NCBI GenBank assembly: GCA_030603605.1
Contig: JAUVXN010000017.1
Location: 1-18,638, forward strand
From: Dehalococcoidales bacterium
GTDB taxonomy: Bacteria > Chloroflexota > Dehalococcoidia > Dehalococcoidales > RBG-16-60-22
DNA: 18,638 bases
Direction: 5' to 3'
Shown here: in pieces, positions 1 through 5,470 of the stretch
Position numbering within the stretch: position 1 is the stretch's first letter
How the letters are laid out: each line of letters begins with the position of its first letter
Notes under the pieces: generated by a model
What the model saw: the letters and a program-made list of their open reading frames with translations, nothing else
Database searches by the model: none
What the model was told of the DNA's origin: nothing
Translations under genes and position numbers: made by a program

Positions 1-151
1 TGCCTTCAAGGCAGCCCCTGATTTCAGCTATGTTATCTTCAGCCAGGACGGGAATATGCCCCATTAACAAATGTTGCCGCGCCAGGAAAGCGAAGTGGGT
101 GCCATCATGCACCGCTTTGAAATTAGCAAGGCACTCTTCTCTTATTGCCAT
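1..151 (-). CDS. Hypothetical protein, N-terminal part (runs off left edge)
   Basis: An open minus-strand frame starts at ATG 151-149 and stays open for 50 codons to the window edge. It begins MAIREECLANFKAVHDGTHF and continues with a Leu/His-rich stretch. A GAGG ribosome-binding sequence sits about five bases before the ATG. It follows the terminator-like hairpin at 193-216, so it may be the first gene of another unit or be reached by readthrough. I recognise no family; the fragment is too short for more. Confidence 0.6.
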   Translation of the reverse strand, partial: MAIREECLANFKAVHDGTHFAFLARQHLLMGHIPVLAEDNIAEIRGCLEG

Positions 152-192
152 TTTTCCTCTTGCCGGAGCTGACCAGCTGTCTTAAACTAAGA

Positions 193-216
193 AGCCCTTG
201 ACATCGGCCAAGGGCT
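193..216 (-). terminator. Hairpin terminator ending the structural gene unit
   Basis: AGCCCTTG and CAAGGGCT form a perfect 8-bp stem with an 8-base loop. On the minus strand it is followed by TTCTTAGTTT. It lies 44 bases beyond the stop of the last gene of the unit (260-670), the right place for an intrinsic terminator, although the U-tract is interrupted. Confidence 0.6.
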
Positions 217-259
217 CCGCTAAAAGGCGCCTGGGCTGTGCCCCGCCGCCAGGGCTAAA

Positions 260-670
260 TTAAGGTATTGCTTTGGGGCCGAAATCAACTATCATGCCTA
301 TTCCGCTACCCCTTCCGCCTGACATCATTGCCTTACCAATCATCATCACTCCGGAAAGCTGTGGCGCCACATGTCCTGTGCCAGAACTCAGTCCCGATGC
401 CGCGAGGACCTGGAGAATATCGCCAAAGCTAACACCAGAGGCGCATATCACACCGCTAACATAGCCCCCGGTTATTATCCTCCCCAAGTCCCCTGATGCA
501 ATGCTCTCAGCGGCCACTCCCGCGCCCAGTTCCGGGTAACCTGAAACAACCTCCATTACGGATCTGGTATAGCCGGAGGCAAGCTGCACGGTTCTAAGCT
601 GCGTGATAGTTTCAACAGCACTAAATGCAGTCCGGATGCCTTCAGGCCCTTTTATTACCGTTATCGGCAT
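260..670 (-). CDS. Ser-Gly-rich hypothetical protein, putative structural
   Basis: A 136-aa protein of unknown family. After a short N-terminus (MPITVIKGPEG) most of the chain is small residues, with SG dipeptides spaced every few residues (VSGY, IASG, YVSG, CASG, LSSG, QLSG, MMSG) between short hydrophobic runs. This suggests a beta-helical, fibrous or membrane-contacting protein; that is inference. The ribosome site AAGGAG overlaps the TAA stop of the upstream gene, so the two are translationally coupled. The gene at 1713-2129 has a similar Gly/Ser-rich half, so they may share a role. It is the last gene before the hairpin at 193-216. Confidence 0.75.
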   Translation of the reverse strand: MPITVIKGPEGIRTAFSAVETITQLRTVQLASGYTRSVMEVVSGYPELGAGVAAESIASGDLGRIITGGYVSGVICASGVSFGDILQVLAASGLSSGTGHVAPQLSGVMMIGKAMMSGGRGSGIGMIVDFGPKAIP

Positions 671-679
671 ATTGTCTCC

Positions 680-1042
680 TTAATCGAGCTTATACTGGGC
701 GGTGATTATGCAACCGGATGCTGTTACCGACCCAAGGGCCCGGGTTCTTCCCAGAAACTCAATACCCTTGCAGTCTTCCTCCCCGAGGGATATTGAGTCG
801 CCTGCAGGGACCGTCACCTGGAACTTCTGTATGGCGCTGCCGCTGATGAGGCTCTGGGCACTGTAGGCTGAGCCGCCGGAGGTGTAGCCGGAATCGGTGG
901 TGAATTCGTCCATGAGTCTGATGGTCTGAGGGTTCGAATCCTTATTGTCAACTTTGAGCCCGAGCAGATGACCCTTCTTGTGCTCATTCTCTGCCCAAAG
1001 GTCCACGCCGGTCGATATGGCGTTGACTATCTTAGTTGCCAC
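680..1042 (-). CDS. Small beta-rich hypothetical protein, candidate minor capsid or spike
   Basis: A 120-aa protein with a GTG start (1042-1040), set by GGAGGTGA a few bases upstream. It alternates hydrophobic strands with turns: LLGLKVDNKDSNPQTIRLMD, a Ser/Gly/Tyr-rich loop, then FQVTVPAGDSISLGEED, GIEFLG and CIITAQYKLD. The pattern resembles a single beta-sandwich or jelly-roll domain, as in small viral coat or spike proteins. I infer this from the strand pattern, not from a recognised family. There is no signal peptide or membrane segment. It sits between two other beta-rich genes in one operon with gaps of about 10 bases. Confidence 0.75.
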   Translation of the reverse strand: MATKIVNAISTGVDLWAENEHKKGHLLGLKVDNKDSNPQTIRLMDEFTTDSGYTSGGSAYSAQSLISGSAIQKFQVTVPAGDSISLGEEDCKGIEFLGRTRALGSVTASGCIITAQYKLD

Positions 1043-1052
1043 GGCTCACCTC

Positions 1053-1667
1053 CTACCATTTCAGCTCGTCAATATAGGGTATGTATTTAACCGGCTCCGC
1101 TGGGGCCGCAATCTTTTCCAGCTTGCACTTGTTGACGCAGATTTCCCAGGTCATCTTTTCGTAATCCACGCCGTTGTCAACGACGATCCTGAAGATGAAC
1201 GGGTCAAGCTTAAAGAACGTGTATATCTTGAGGGTGGGGTTATTTACCGGGCTATCTTCCGGCTTGATGGCGCCAAGGTATTTCAGGGAGGCGCTGCTGA
1301 CAAGCGGCGTCATTGAGTAGTAGCCGAGCCGGTAGATGGGCTGATCGGCGGGGAAGAAGATAAGGGTGAAGTAGTTTCCGGGCTTGAAGCCGATAAGGGT
1401 CTCGTAGACTTCGTCCTTAGCCTCGGGATAGAGAAACTCACCAGAACTCTCATTCGACAGGTTTATGTCCTTGTAGTTGATGGCGGGCAGAATCCAGGAC
1501 AGCTCATATCTTACCTGGGCCGTCTTGGTAATCCGGAAAGTCTTGCCCTTGACGAAGTCCAGCCCGTCAGGAAACGCGTTGCTGAACTGGATGTTGTGCC
1601 CGGGCAATAAGACCTTCGGTCTGGGCCATACCTGTTCATGGACCTCAATAGGCCGCAGTTCTAACAT
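1053..1667 (-). CDS. Beta-rich hypothetical protein, candidate second capsid or structural protein
   Basis: A 204-aa protein that is nearly all predicted strand: KVLLPGHNIQFSNAFPDG, TFRITKTAQVRYELSWILP, GNYFTLIFFPADQPIYRLGY, LKIYTFFKLDPFIFRIVVDN and MTWEICVNKCKLEKI. It has many aromatics, no signal peptide and no membrane helix. GGAGGTGG just before ATG 1667 fixes the start. In the operon it lies two genes downstream of the 260-aa candidate capsid protein, and together they are the two largest proteins of this unit. That pairing recalls viruses with two single jelly-roll capsid proteins, but no homology is claimed. It could equally be a tail or receptor-binding protein. Confidence 0.7.
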   Translation of the reverse strand: MLELRPIEVHEQVWPRPKVLLPGHNIQFSNAFPDGLDFVKGKTFRITKTAQVRYELSWILPAINYKDINLSNESSGEFLYPEAKDEVYETLIGFKPGNYFTLIFFPADQPIYRLGYYSMTPLVSSASLKYLGAIKPEDSPVNNPTLKIYTFFKLDPFIFRIVVDNGVDYEKMTWEICVNKCKLEKIAAPAEPVKYIPYIDELKW

Positions 1668-1712
1668 CAGGCCACCTCCATATCTACTTTCTTCTTTCGG
1701 CGCCTTGTCGAT

Positions 1713-2129
1713 TTAATAGCCGAGTACGTTAGCGGTTACCTTGACCACGCCGCTAATTCCTACTCCACTGAGCAGCTCTTCGCGCCAGCCAAGCCCGCTG
1801 GTGATACCGCTCATGAGTCCGAGGGCAGCCATTCCGCTGAGACCCGCAGGTGAAATACCACTAAAGAGGCCACTGGTAACTACAGTACCCATGTCACCCC
1901 GCCGCATCACCACGAAGATTTCGTTGCCGCTGATTCTCACCTCGTCGAGTTGAGTGATAAGGCCGTACCTACTATAATCGGTATCAACAGAAAGAACTTG
2001 GTCTATTGTCCTGACTTGGCCGATCCTGACCGGGACGCCACTTTGTGTGTGTGGATAGCCCGCCTCTAATGTTCTCTCTTCGTGGACCAGGAGGCGACCT
2101 GGCTCGAACTTATAAATAGTTGTCGTCAT
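1713..2129 (-). CDS. Hypothetical protein with Gly/Ser-rich hydrophobic C-terminal half
   Basis: A 138-aa protein of two halves. Residues 1-80 look like a beta domain (TIYKFEPGRLLVHEERTLEA, VRISGNEIFVVMRRGD). From about residue 80 the chain is Gly/Ser/Ala/Leu-rich with SG repeats (TSGLFSGISPAGLSGMAALG, LMSGITSGLG, LLSGVGISGVV). The second half is hydrophobic enough to touch a membrane or pack as a glycine zipper. The CAGGAGGTGA site before ATG 2129 is one of the strongest in the window and overlaps the stop of the upstream gene, fitting high expression. It shares the SG pattern with 260-670. Function unknown. Confidence 0.75.
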   Translation of the reverse strand: MTTTIYKFEPGRLLVHEERTLEAGYPHTQSGVPVRIGQVRTIDQVLSVDTDYSRYGLITQLDEVRISGNEIFVVMRRGDMGTVVTSGLFSGISPAGLSGMAALGLMSGITSGLGWREELLSGVGISGVVKVTANVLGY

Positions 2130-2144
2130 TAAATCACCTCCTGC

Positions 2145-2927
2145 TTAGACTATAGCGTCGTCGATGTTGAGGTAGGCCTGCTCGGCAAAGAGCAGCCCGA
2201 AGGGAGCGATCTCTATGTCAAGTGTGTAGGCGGTGCTGGGTGTGGTGGTCCCGCTGTGCATTCGGTCTATCCATGCCTTGACATAGAGCTTGCCACCGGG
2301 ATGGAGGACAACCCTTCCCATCATCGGGATGATCTTGAATAGCTTATCTGCCTTGGTAATCTTGGAGAAGGGCTCAACGCTGTAGGGAGCGTAGGGGAAG
2401 TCGTTGATGGTGAACTGGAGCATCGTCAGCTGGGGGTCGGGTTTGTAGCTCAGGAGCCGGTGGAAGGCGATGACATTCTTGTTCTCCGCCTCGGTCTCCG
2501 CCAGAATTGGCGATCCGCTCGACCCGAATAGGTCAAATACGGTTGTCGTCGCACCTGTCGACTTGGTCTGAAACCAGCTGTAAAGCTGGGAACCGGTGCC
2601 GCCGCCCGAGGCACTCCTGAAGTCCTGGGGAATGATGAACCTCATGCCGTACTGGCCGGTCGCCGCCTTTAGCCCGCCGAAGGGCTTCTCGTTGAAATAG
2701 CCCTTGGACACCTGGCAGGCAGCCAGATAGAACTCCTTTTCGTCAGCCAGGTCTCGGCCAAGTTCTGGATCGACAAGCTTGCTCAGGTCATTGACGAGAA
2801 GGTCAAAATCCCGATCGAAGGTTTCCGTCTCATCGTCTGTCAATACCTTCTGATCCAGAGCCCTGCCAGTTCCCGCCAAAATGTTTAGTTTTCTGAATCG
2901 TTCCAATTGCTCCTTTGTTGCTACCAT
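2145..2927 (-). CDS. Candidate major capsid / structural protein
   Basis: A 260-aa protein without signal peptide. Residues 1-85 are charged and helical (KEQLERFRKLNILAG and a D/E-rich stretch). Residues 90-260 are beta-rich: YGMRFIIPQDF, LYSWFQTKS, TTTVFDLFG, LTMLQFTINDFPYAPYSVEP, KLFKIIPMMGRVVLHPGGKL, YVKAWIDRM and YTLDIEIAPFGLLFAE. The strand, PGGKLYVKAWI-type turn and strand pattern is what a jelly-roll coat domain often shows. GAGGAGGAG before ATG 2927 is a very strong ribosome site, as expected for an abundant product. It is the longest gene of this unit. Capsid identity is inferred from size, fold pattern, expression signals and neighbours; I recognise no named family. Confidence 0.65.
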   Translation of the reverse strand: MVATKEQLERFRKLNILAGTGRALDQKVLTDDETETFDRDFDLLVNDLSKLVDPELGRDLADEKEFYLAACQVSKGYFNEKPFGGLKAATGQYGMRFIIPQDFRSASGGGTGSQLYSWFQTKSTGATTTVFDLFGSSGSPILAETEAENKNVIAFHRLLSYKPDPQLTMLQFTINDFPYAPYSVEPFSKITKADKLFKIIPMMGRVVLHPGGKLYVKAWIDRMHSGTTTPSTAYTLDIEIAPFGLLFAEQAYLNIDDAIV

Positions 2928-2942
2928 TTGTCTCCTCCTCTT

Positions 2943-2960
2943 TTAGCGTTTAACCGCTTA
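2943..2960. repeat. Small dyad upstream of the candidate capsid gene
   Basis: AGCG-TTTAAC-CGCT with flanking TTA/TAA forms a short imperfect inverted repeat in the 35-base gap just upstream of the strong ribosome site of the 2145-2927 gene. It could be a weak mRNA hairpin or an operator half-site. A loosely similar TTAACGGGTTAAGGCGTTAA stretch lies near 16855-16874. Confidence 0.3.
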
Positions 2961-2962
2961 AA

Positions 2963-3280
2963 TTATTCAAATACCAGTGGAATGATGGCTTTCCTTGCTG
3001 GCGTGGGTGCTGGCGGGCGTGCTGGCGTTGGGGCCACCTCGACTTCGGTGACATAGCGCCGCAGCTCGGGCGCTCCGGGAGGCGCCGGCAATTCGGGCAT
3101 CTCGGGCAGCGCCGGCAGGTCAGGGAGCTCCATCGGGAAGTCGGGAACCTTGGGAAGCTTGGTGGCTATGTCCACCAGCGTTGTCGAAAGTTTGGGCGCG
3201 CCCGCGGGCAGCTTCGCCTCTATTGCCGCTGGCAGCTTGGTTGCGTCAACCAATAATTCTGTTGGATTTTTGTACGGCAT
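2963..3280 (-). CDS. Pro/Leu-rich repeat-like hypothetical protein
   Basis: A 105-aa protein starting at MPYKNPTELL; AAGGAGG lies seven bases before ATG 3280, so longer in-frame starts are unlikely. A duplicated segment (LLVDATKLP, then LVDIATKLP) is followed by a proline ladder (KVPDFPMELPDLPALPEMPE, then LPAPPGAPELRR) with a proline every third or fourth residue. The tail is again Pro/Ala-rich (PTPARPPAPTPARKA) and ends in a hydrophobic IIPLVFE. It is probably extended and could be a linker, scaffold or virion-internal protein; none of these is proven. Other proteins here carry similar LPxLP stretches (9127-9498, 16936-18042). Confidence 0.75.
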   Translation of the reverse strand: MPYKNPTELLVDATKLPAAIEAKLPAGAPKLSTTLVDIATKLPKVPDFPMELPDLPALPEMPELPAPPGAPELRRYVTEVEVAPTPARPPAPTPARKAIIPLVFE

Positions 3281-3290
3281 AATCCCCTCC

Positions 3291-3605
3291 TTAACCTGTG
3301 ATTCTCCTGAGCTCACCGCGGACACCTTCAAAAGTTTGCGTTGCCGCTTTGCCGAGGCCCTCGAGGAAACCCAAGCCGTCAGAAACCGTGTGCGTGACTG
3401 CCCTCACCGCAAAATCAGGTATAGCTGACGGGTCTTGGGGTATCCGACCCTTGAGGTCGTCCATGTTACGTTTGACATTATTGGCAAATTCCTGGGCGAC
3501 TTCGGCGGTGTTGATGAGGGCACGTACCGGTGCCTCAGCCAGATCAATAGCTCCGCCTCCTAAGGCACTGATAATAATTGTCGGCTCCGGAAGCTTATTG
3601 GGCAT
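3291..3605 (-). CDS. Small amphipathic-helical hypothetical protein, first gene of structural unit
   Basis: A 104-aa protein that follows the promoter and two leader hairpins at 3651-3812. AAAGGAGGGTG sits just before ATG 3605. The N-terminus (PTIIISALGGGAIDLAEAPV) is hydrophobic and glycine-containing. The rest is predicted helix with alternating charged and apolar faces (AEVAQEFANNVKRNMDDLKG, GFLEGLGKAATQTFEGVRGE). It may bind a membrane or form a coiled assembly. No family recognised. It ends 10 bases before the next start. Confidence 0.7.
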   Translation of the reverse strand: MPNKLPEPTIIISALGGGAIDLAEAPVRALINTAEVAQEFANNVKRNMDDLKGRIPQDPSAIPDFAVRAVTHTVSDGLGFLEGLGKAATQTFEGVRGELRRITG

Positions 3606-3650
3606 GTCACCCTCCTTTTATTCCGAGGCAGCAACCCCCACCAAAAAGGG

Positions 3651-3698
3651 ACGGGGCAAGCCGTTCCAAACCCTCTTGGCGAAGGTTGCTTGCCCCGT
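3651..3698 (-). terminator. Leader hairpin 2 of structural unit (GGGGCAAGC type)
   Basis: ACGGGGCAAGC and GCTTGCCCCGT form a perfect 11-bp stem with an inner AACC/GGTT pairing. On the minus strand it is followed by CCCTTTTTGG, typical of an intrinsic terminator. It lies between the promoter at 3784-3812 and the first gene (ATG 3605), that is, inside the leader. The same GGGGCARGC stem occurs in the leaders at 10124-10160 and 16373-16394. Confidence 0.65.
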
Positions 3699-3729
3699 TT
3701 CTGTGCGGGGTAGTTACTGAATAAAGGGA

Positions 3730-3774
3730 AAAGGCGGACAGCCGAAACCCTCGCTTCAGCAACTATCCGCCTTT
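3730..3774 (-). terminator. Leader hairpin 1 of structural unit (terminator-like)
   Basis: AAAGGCGG.TAG pairs with CTGTCCGCCTTT with one mismatch, and on the minus strand runs into TTTTTCCCTTT. It begins only a few bases after the predicted transcription start of the 3784-3812 promoter, so a transcript would meet a terminator within about 50 nt. The products could be a short RNA, attenuation, or a site for antitermination. The arm AAAAGGCGG-CAGCCG recurs (minus strand) at about 16422-16443. Confidence 0.6.
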
Positions 3775-3783
3775 ACACATTAA

Positions 3784-3812
3784 ATTCTAGACATACCATA
3801 GAAATTTGTCAA
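3784..3812 (-). promoter_or_regulatory. Consensus sigma70-type promoter for structural unit
   Basis: Minus-strand TTGACA (3812-3807), a 17-base spacer and TAGAAT (3789-3784) match the sigma70 consensus at 6/6 and 5/6. It faces the structural genes and is separated from them by two hairpins. Predicted start of transcription is near 3777. Confidence 0.8.
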
Positions 3813-3835
3813 GTCTTTATCTTGTTTTTTTGGCA

Positions 3836-4519
3836 TCACCTCCGTAAGGGCATCAAAATAGGTGGCGGTGGCACCAACTGGAATGGCAAAGGCAGTTTGG
3901 GCCGTTTTCTTACCCGCGCCTCCGGGTCGCCGAGCAGGACAGCGTTCTCCCGGTTAAATTCCAGGCAGCTTTTTGCCAGCTCGTCCTCCTCAACCTCGGC
4001 GTTCCTCGAGTAGCCGTCCATCTCTATCTGTAGAGCCTCGCGGCATGTTTTGCCATCAAGCAGGGCGTTTAGGCCGTCAACCACCGGCATGAGACAGGTG
4101 GCAGCCATCTTATCAGACCAGGGCGTTTTTGCAAGATCGGCATCGCACAGCCAGACGTAATCATCTACATAGCCCAAGAAAGCCTCTGCCCCGTTTTTTA
4201 CCGTATCGGGGCCTAAAACCACCCCCGTCTGGCAGGACAAGAGCTTTATCACCTTCCCGTCGACTTCCCTGGGGTCATATTTGCCAACCTCGAGAATCAC
4301 GGCCTCGTTTTGCCCGGAAAAACCCACTTCATCTCCATGGCCGACTCCGATGATTAAGTCGGATTGTGGCGCAGAAATCTCAAAGGGCGCTCTCCTCGCC
4401 ATTATGGCGTAAAGAGTTGCTGGCTCTAAACCTGCTCTTGGTACTATCCAGCGAAGTAAGTAGCCAGAAGCCGAGCGCGTCGGCAAATCGTAATCGCTCA
4501 TTAAAAAAGCGACGGGCAT
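3836..4519 (-). CDS. Caspase/gingipain-like (clan CD) cysteine peptidase
   Basis: A 227-aa protein starting at MPVAFLMSDYDLP; AAGGAG, spanning the upstream stop, fixes ATG 4519. A hydrophobic strand ends in a His-Gly (LIIGVGHGD, His61). About 35 residues later a second strand ends in LLSCQTG (Cys96). This spaced His-Gly and Ser-Cys pair is the clan CD catalytic dyad of caspases, gingipains (C25) and CHAT peptidases. The later segment AVLLGDPEARVR (residues 193-204) resembles the LLGDP motif common after C25/CHAT cores. The tail is Pro-rich (KLPLPFQLVPPPPILMPLRR). There is no signal peptide, so it acts in the cytoplasm or inside a particle. Between putative spike and coat genes, a maturation protease is plausible; a defence or host-targeting protease is the alternative. 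Confidence 0.7.
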   Translation of the reverse strand: MPVAFLMSDYDLPTRSASGYLLRWIVPRAGLEPATLYAIMARRAPFEISAPQSDLIIGVGHGDEVGFSGQNEAVILEVGKYDPREVDGKVIKLLSCQTGVVLGPDTVKNGAEAFLGYVDDYVWLCDADLAKTPWSDKMAATCLMPVVDGLNALLDGKTCREALQIEMDGYSRNAEVEEDELAKSCLEFNRENAVLLGDPEARVRKRPKLPLPFQLVPPPPILMPLRR

Positions 4520-4523
4520 TAGC

Positions 4524-4853
4524 CTACTCCTTGGTACGTTCGCACTCCGCGATAGCGTCAATAATGACCGTGCCATAGTTGCTGAAGAAAGCATCAAAAG
4601 CCAGCTGTGCCGGTCTTGCTTCCTTTTTAGCAGCTGCAGACTCCAACCGGCTCAAGTCGGCCTCCAGGGTTTGGAGCTGCTCGCCGCTGATAAAGCCTTC
4701 CCTCCTGCTGTGCTGCAGTGCGGACCTGGCTGCCTCGGTTGAGTTGCCAGCCAAATCCCAGAGGCCATAGTTAATCATTGAAGAAATAATCTCATAAACC
4801 CGATAGTCCATGAGGAGCTTATATCCCGCCGTGCGGCACTCCGGTCTTGTCAT
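4524..4853 (-). CDS. Small helical hypothetical protein
   Basis: A 109-aa protein with start ATG 4853, preceded by AAGGTGA that contains the stop of the upstream gene. It is predicted all-helical, with a Leu-rich heptad-like stretch (EQLQTLEADLSRLESAAAKK, residues 58-77) likely to form a coiled coil, flanked by aromatic-containing helices (ISSMINYGLWDLAG and FDAFFSNYGTVIIDAIAECE). Its stop region carries the ribosome site of the peptidase gene, so the two are co-translated; it may be a partner or substrate of the peptidase. No family recognised. Confidence 0.75.
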   Translation of the reverse strand: MTRPECRTAGYKLLMDYRVYEIISSMINYGLWDLAGNSTEAARSALQHSRREGFISGEQLQTLEADLSRLESAAAKKEARPAQLAFDAFFSNYGTVIIDAIAECERTKE

Positions 4854-4857
4854 CCTC

Positions 4858-5196
4858 TCACCTTCCCTGGCATTCGCAGGCGGCTACTTTCAGCCACATT
4901 TCTTCCTCGACTTTGGCAACTGGAGATGCCAAGTCTTCGCGTATCATATTCAGAGTTGGCCAGTGCAAAGCCATTCTCACCTGCTCTTCAACCGAGCGGA
5001 GAGTTTGCCTGGATATACGGGGGTAAATTATATCACTACCTGGTTGCCCCAAATATGTCAATAAGAATTGATGGCCAAGACTTCTAATTTGCTCTTCATT
5101 TGACATCCTGAGGCTGTCCTCCTGGAATTGCTTTAGCTTGTCGCGGAGAAACAGGTAATCACCAGCAAGAAGCTCGCATTCTTTGCTTATTGTCAT
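4858..5196 (-). CDS. Small helical hypothetical protein
   Basis: A 112-aa protein, start ATG 5196, with GAAGGTGA six bases upstream. It is charged and predicted helical (YLFLRDKLKQFQEDSLRMSN, then SVEEQVRMALHWPTLNMIRE) and ends VAACECQGR with a CxC. There is no membrane segment or recognised motif. It is coupled to the next gene (4524-4853) by a stop embedded in that gene's ribosome site. Confidence 0.75.
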   Translation of the reverse strand: MTISKECELLAGDYLFLRDKLKQFQEDSLRMSNEEQIRSLGHQFLLTYLGQPGSDIIYPRISRQTLRSVEEQVRMALHWPTLNMIREDLASPVAKVEEEMWLKVAACECQGR

Positions 5197-5202
5197 ATCG
5201 AT

Positions 5203-5469
5203 TCACCTTCTCTCCTTTGCCGCTACCCTCTTCATGAGATTGAAGAAATTGGGGTTCTTGGCCAGCTCCTCGGGGATCTTGTCGACGGGTACCGCGTTGG
5301 GGTATCCTCTGCCGCGGCCCAGGGTCACCAGCGTCGGCCGGGAGCCTTTGCCTTTGGCCAGTTGGACCACCCGGTAACGCTCAAAGGCCTGGGCGGCTTC
5401 TTTCATCGCCTCGGGTGTTGCCGGCTTACTCAAAGCTTGCTTTACTTTTTCCCATTCTTCGTTCGACAT
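5203..5469 (-). CDS. Small basic hypothetical protein
   Basis: An 88-aa Lys/Arg-rich protein starting at ATG 5469, one base after the upstream TAG stop, with AAGGTG as ribosome site. The N-terminal half is helical (EEWEKVKQALSKPATPEAMK). The middle is a Gly/Arg stretch (AKGKGSRPTLVTLGRGRGYP), and the C-terminus is helical and basic (FFNLMKRVAAKERR). The basic loop could bind nucleic acid or an acidic partner. No family recognised. Confidence 0.7.
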   Translation of the reverse strand: MSNEEWEKVKQALSKPATPEAMKEAAQAFERYRVVQLAKGKGSRPTLVTLGRGRGYPNAVPVDKIPEELAKNPNFFNLMKRVAAKERR

Positions 5470-5470
5470 C

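Noticed and set aside
3651..3774. Two adjacent hairpins considered as a CRISPR remnant or known riboswitch
   Set aside because: The stems differ from each other and there are no regular repeats and spacers; no sequence signature of a riboswitch class I know was found.
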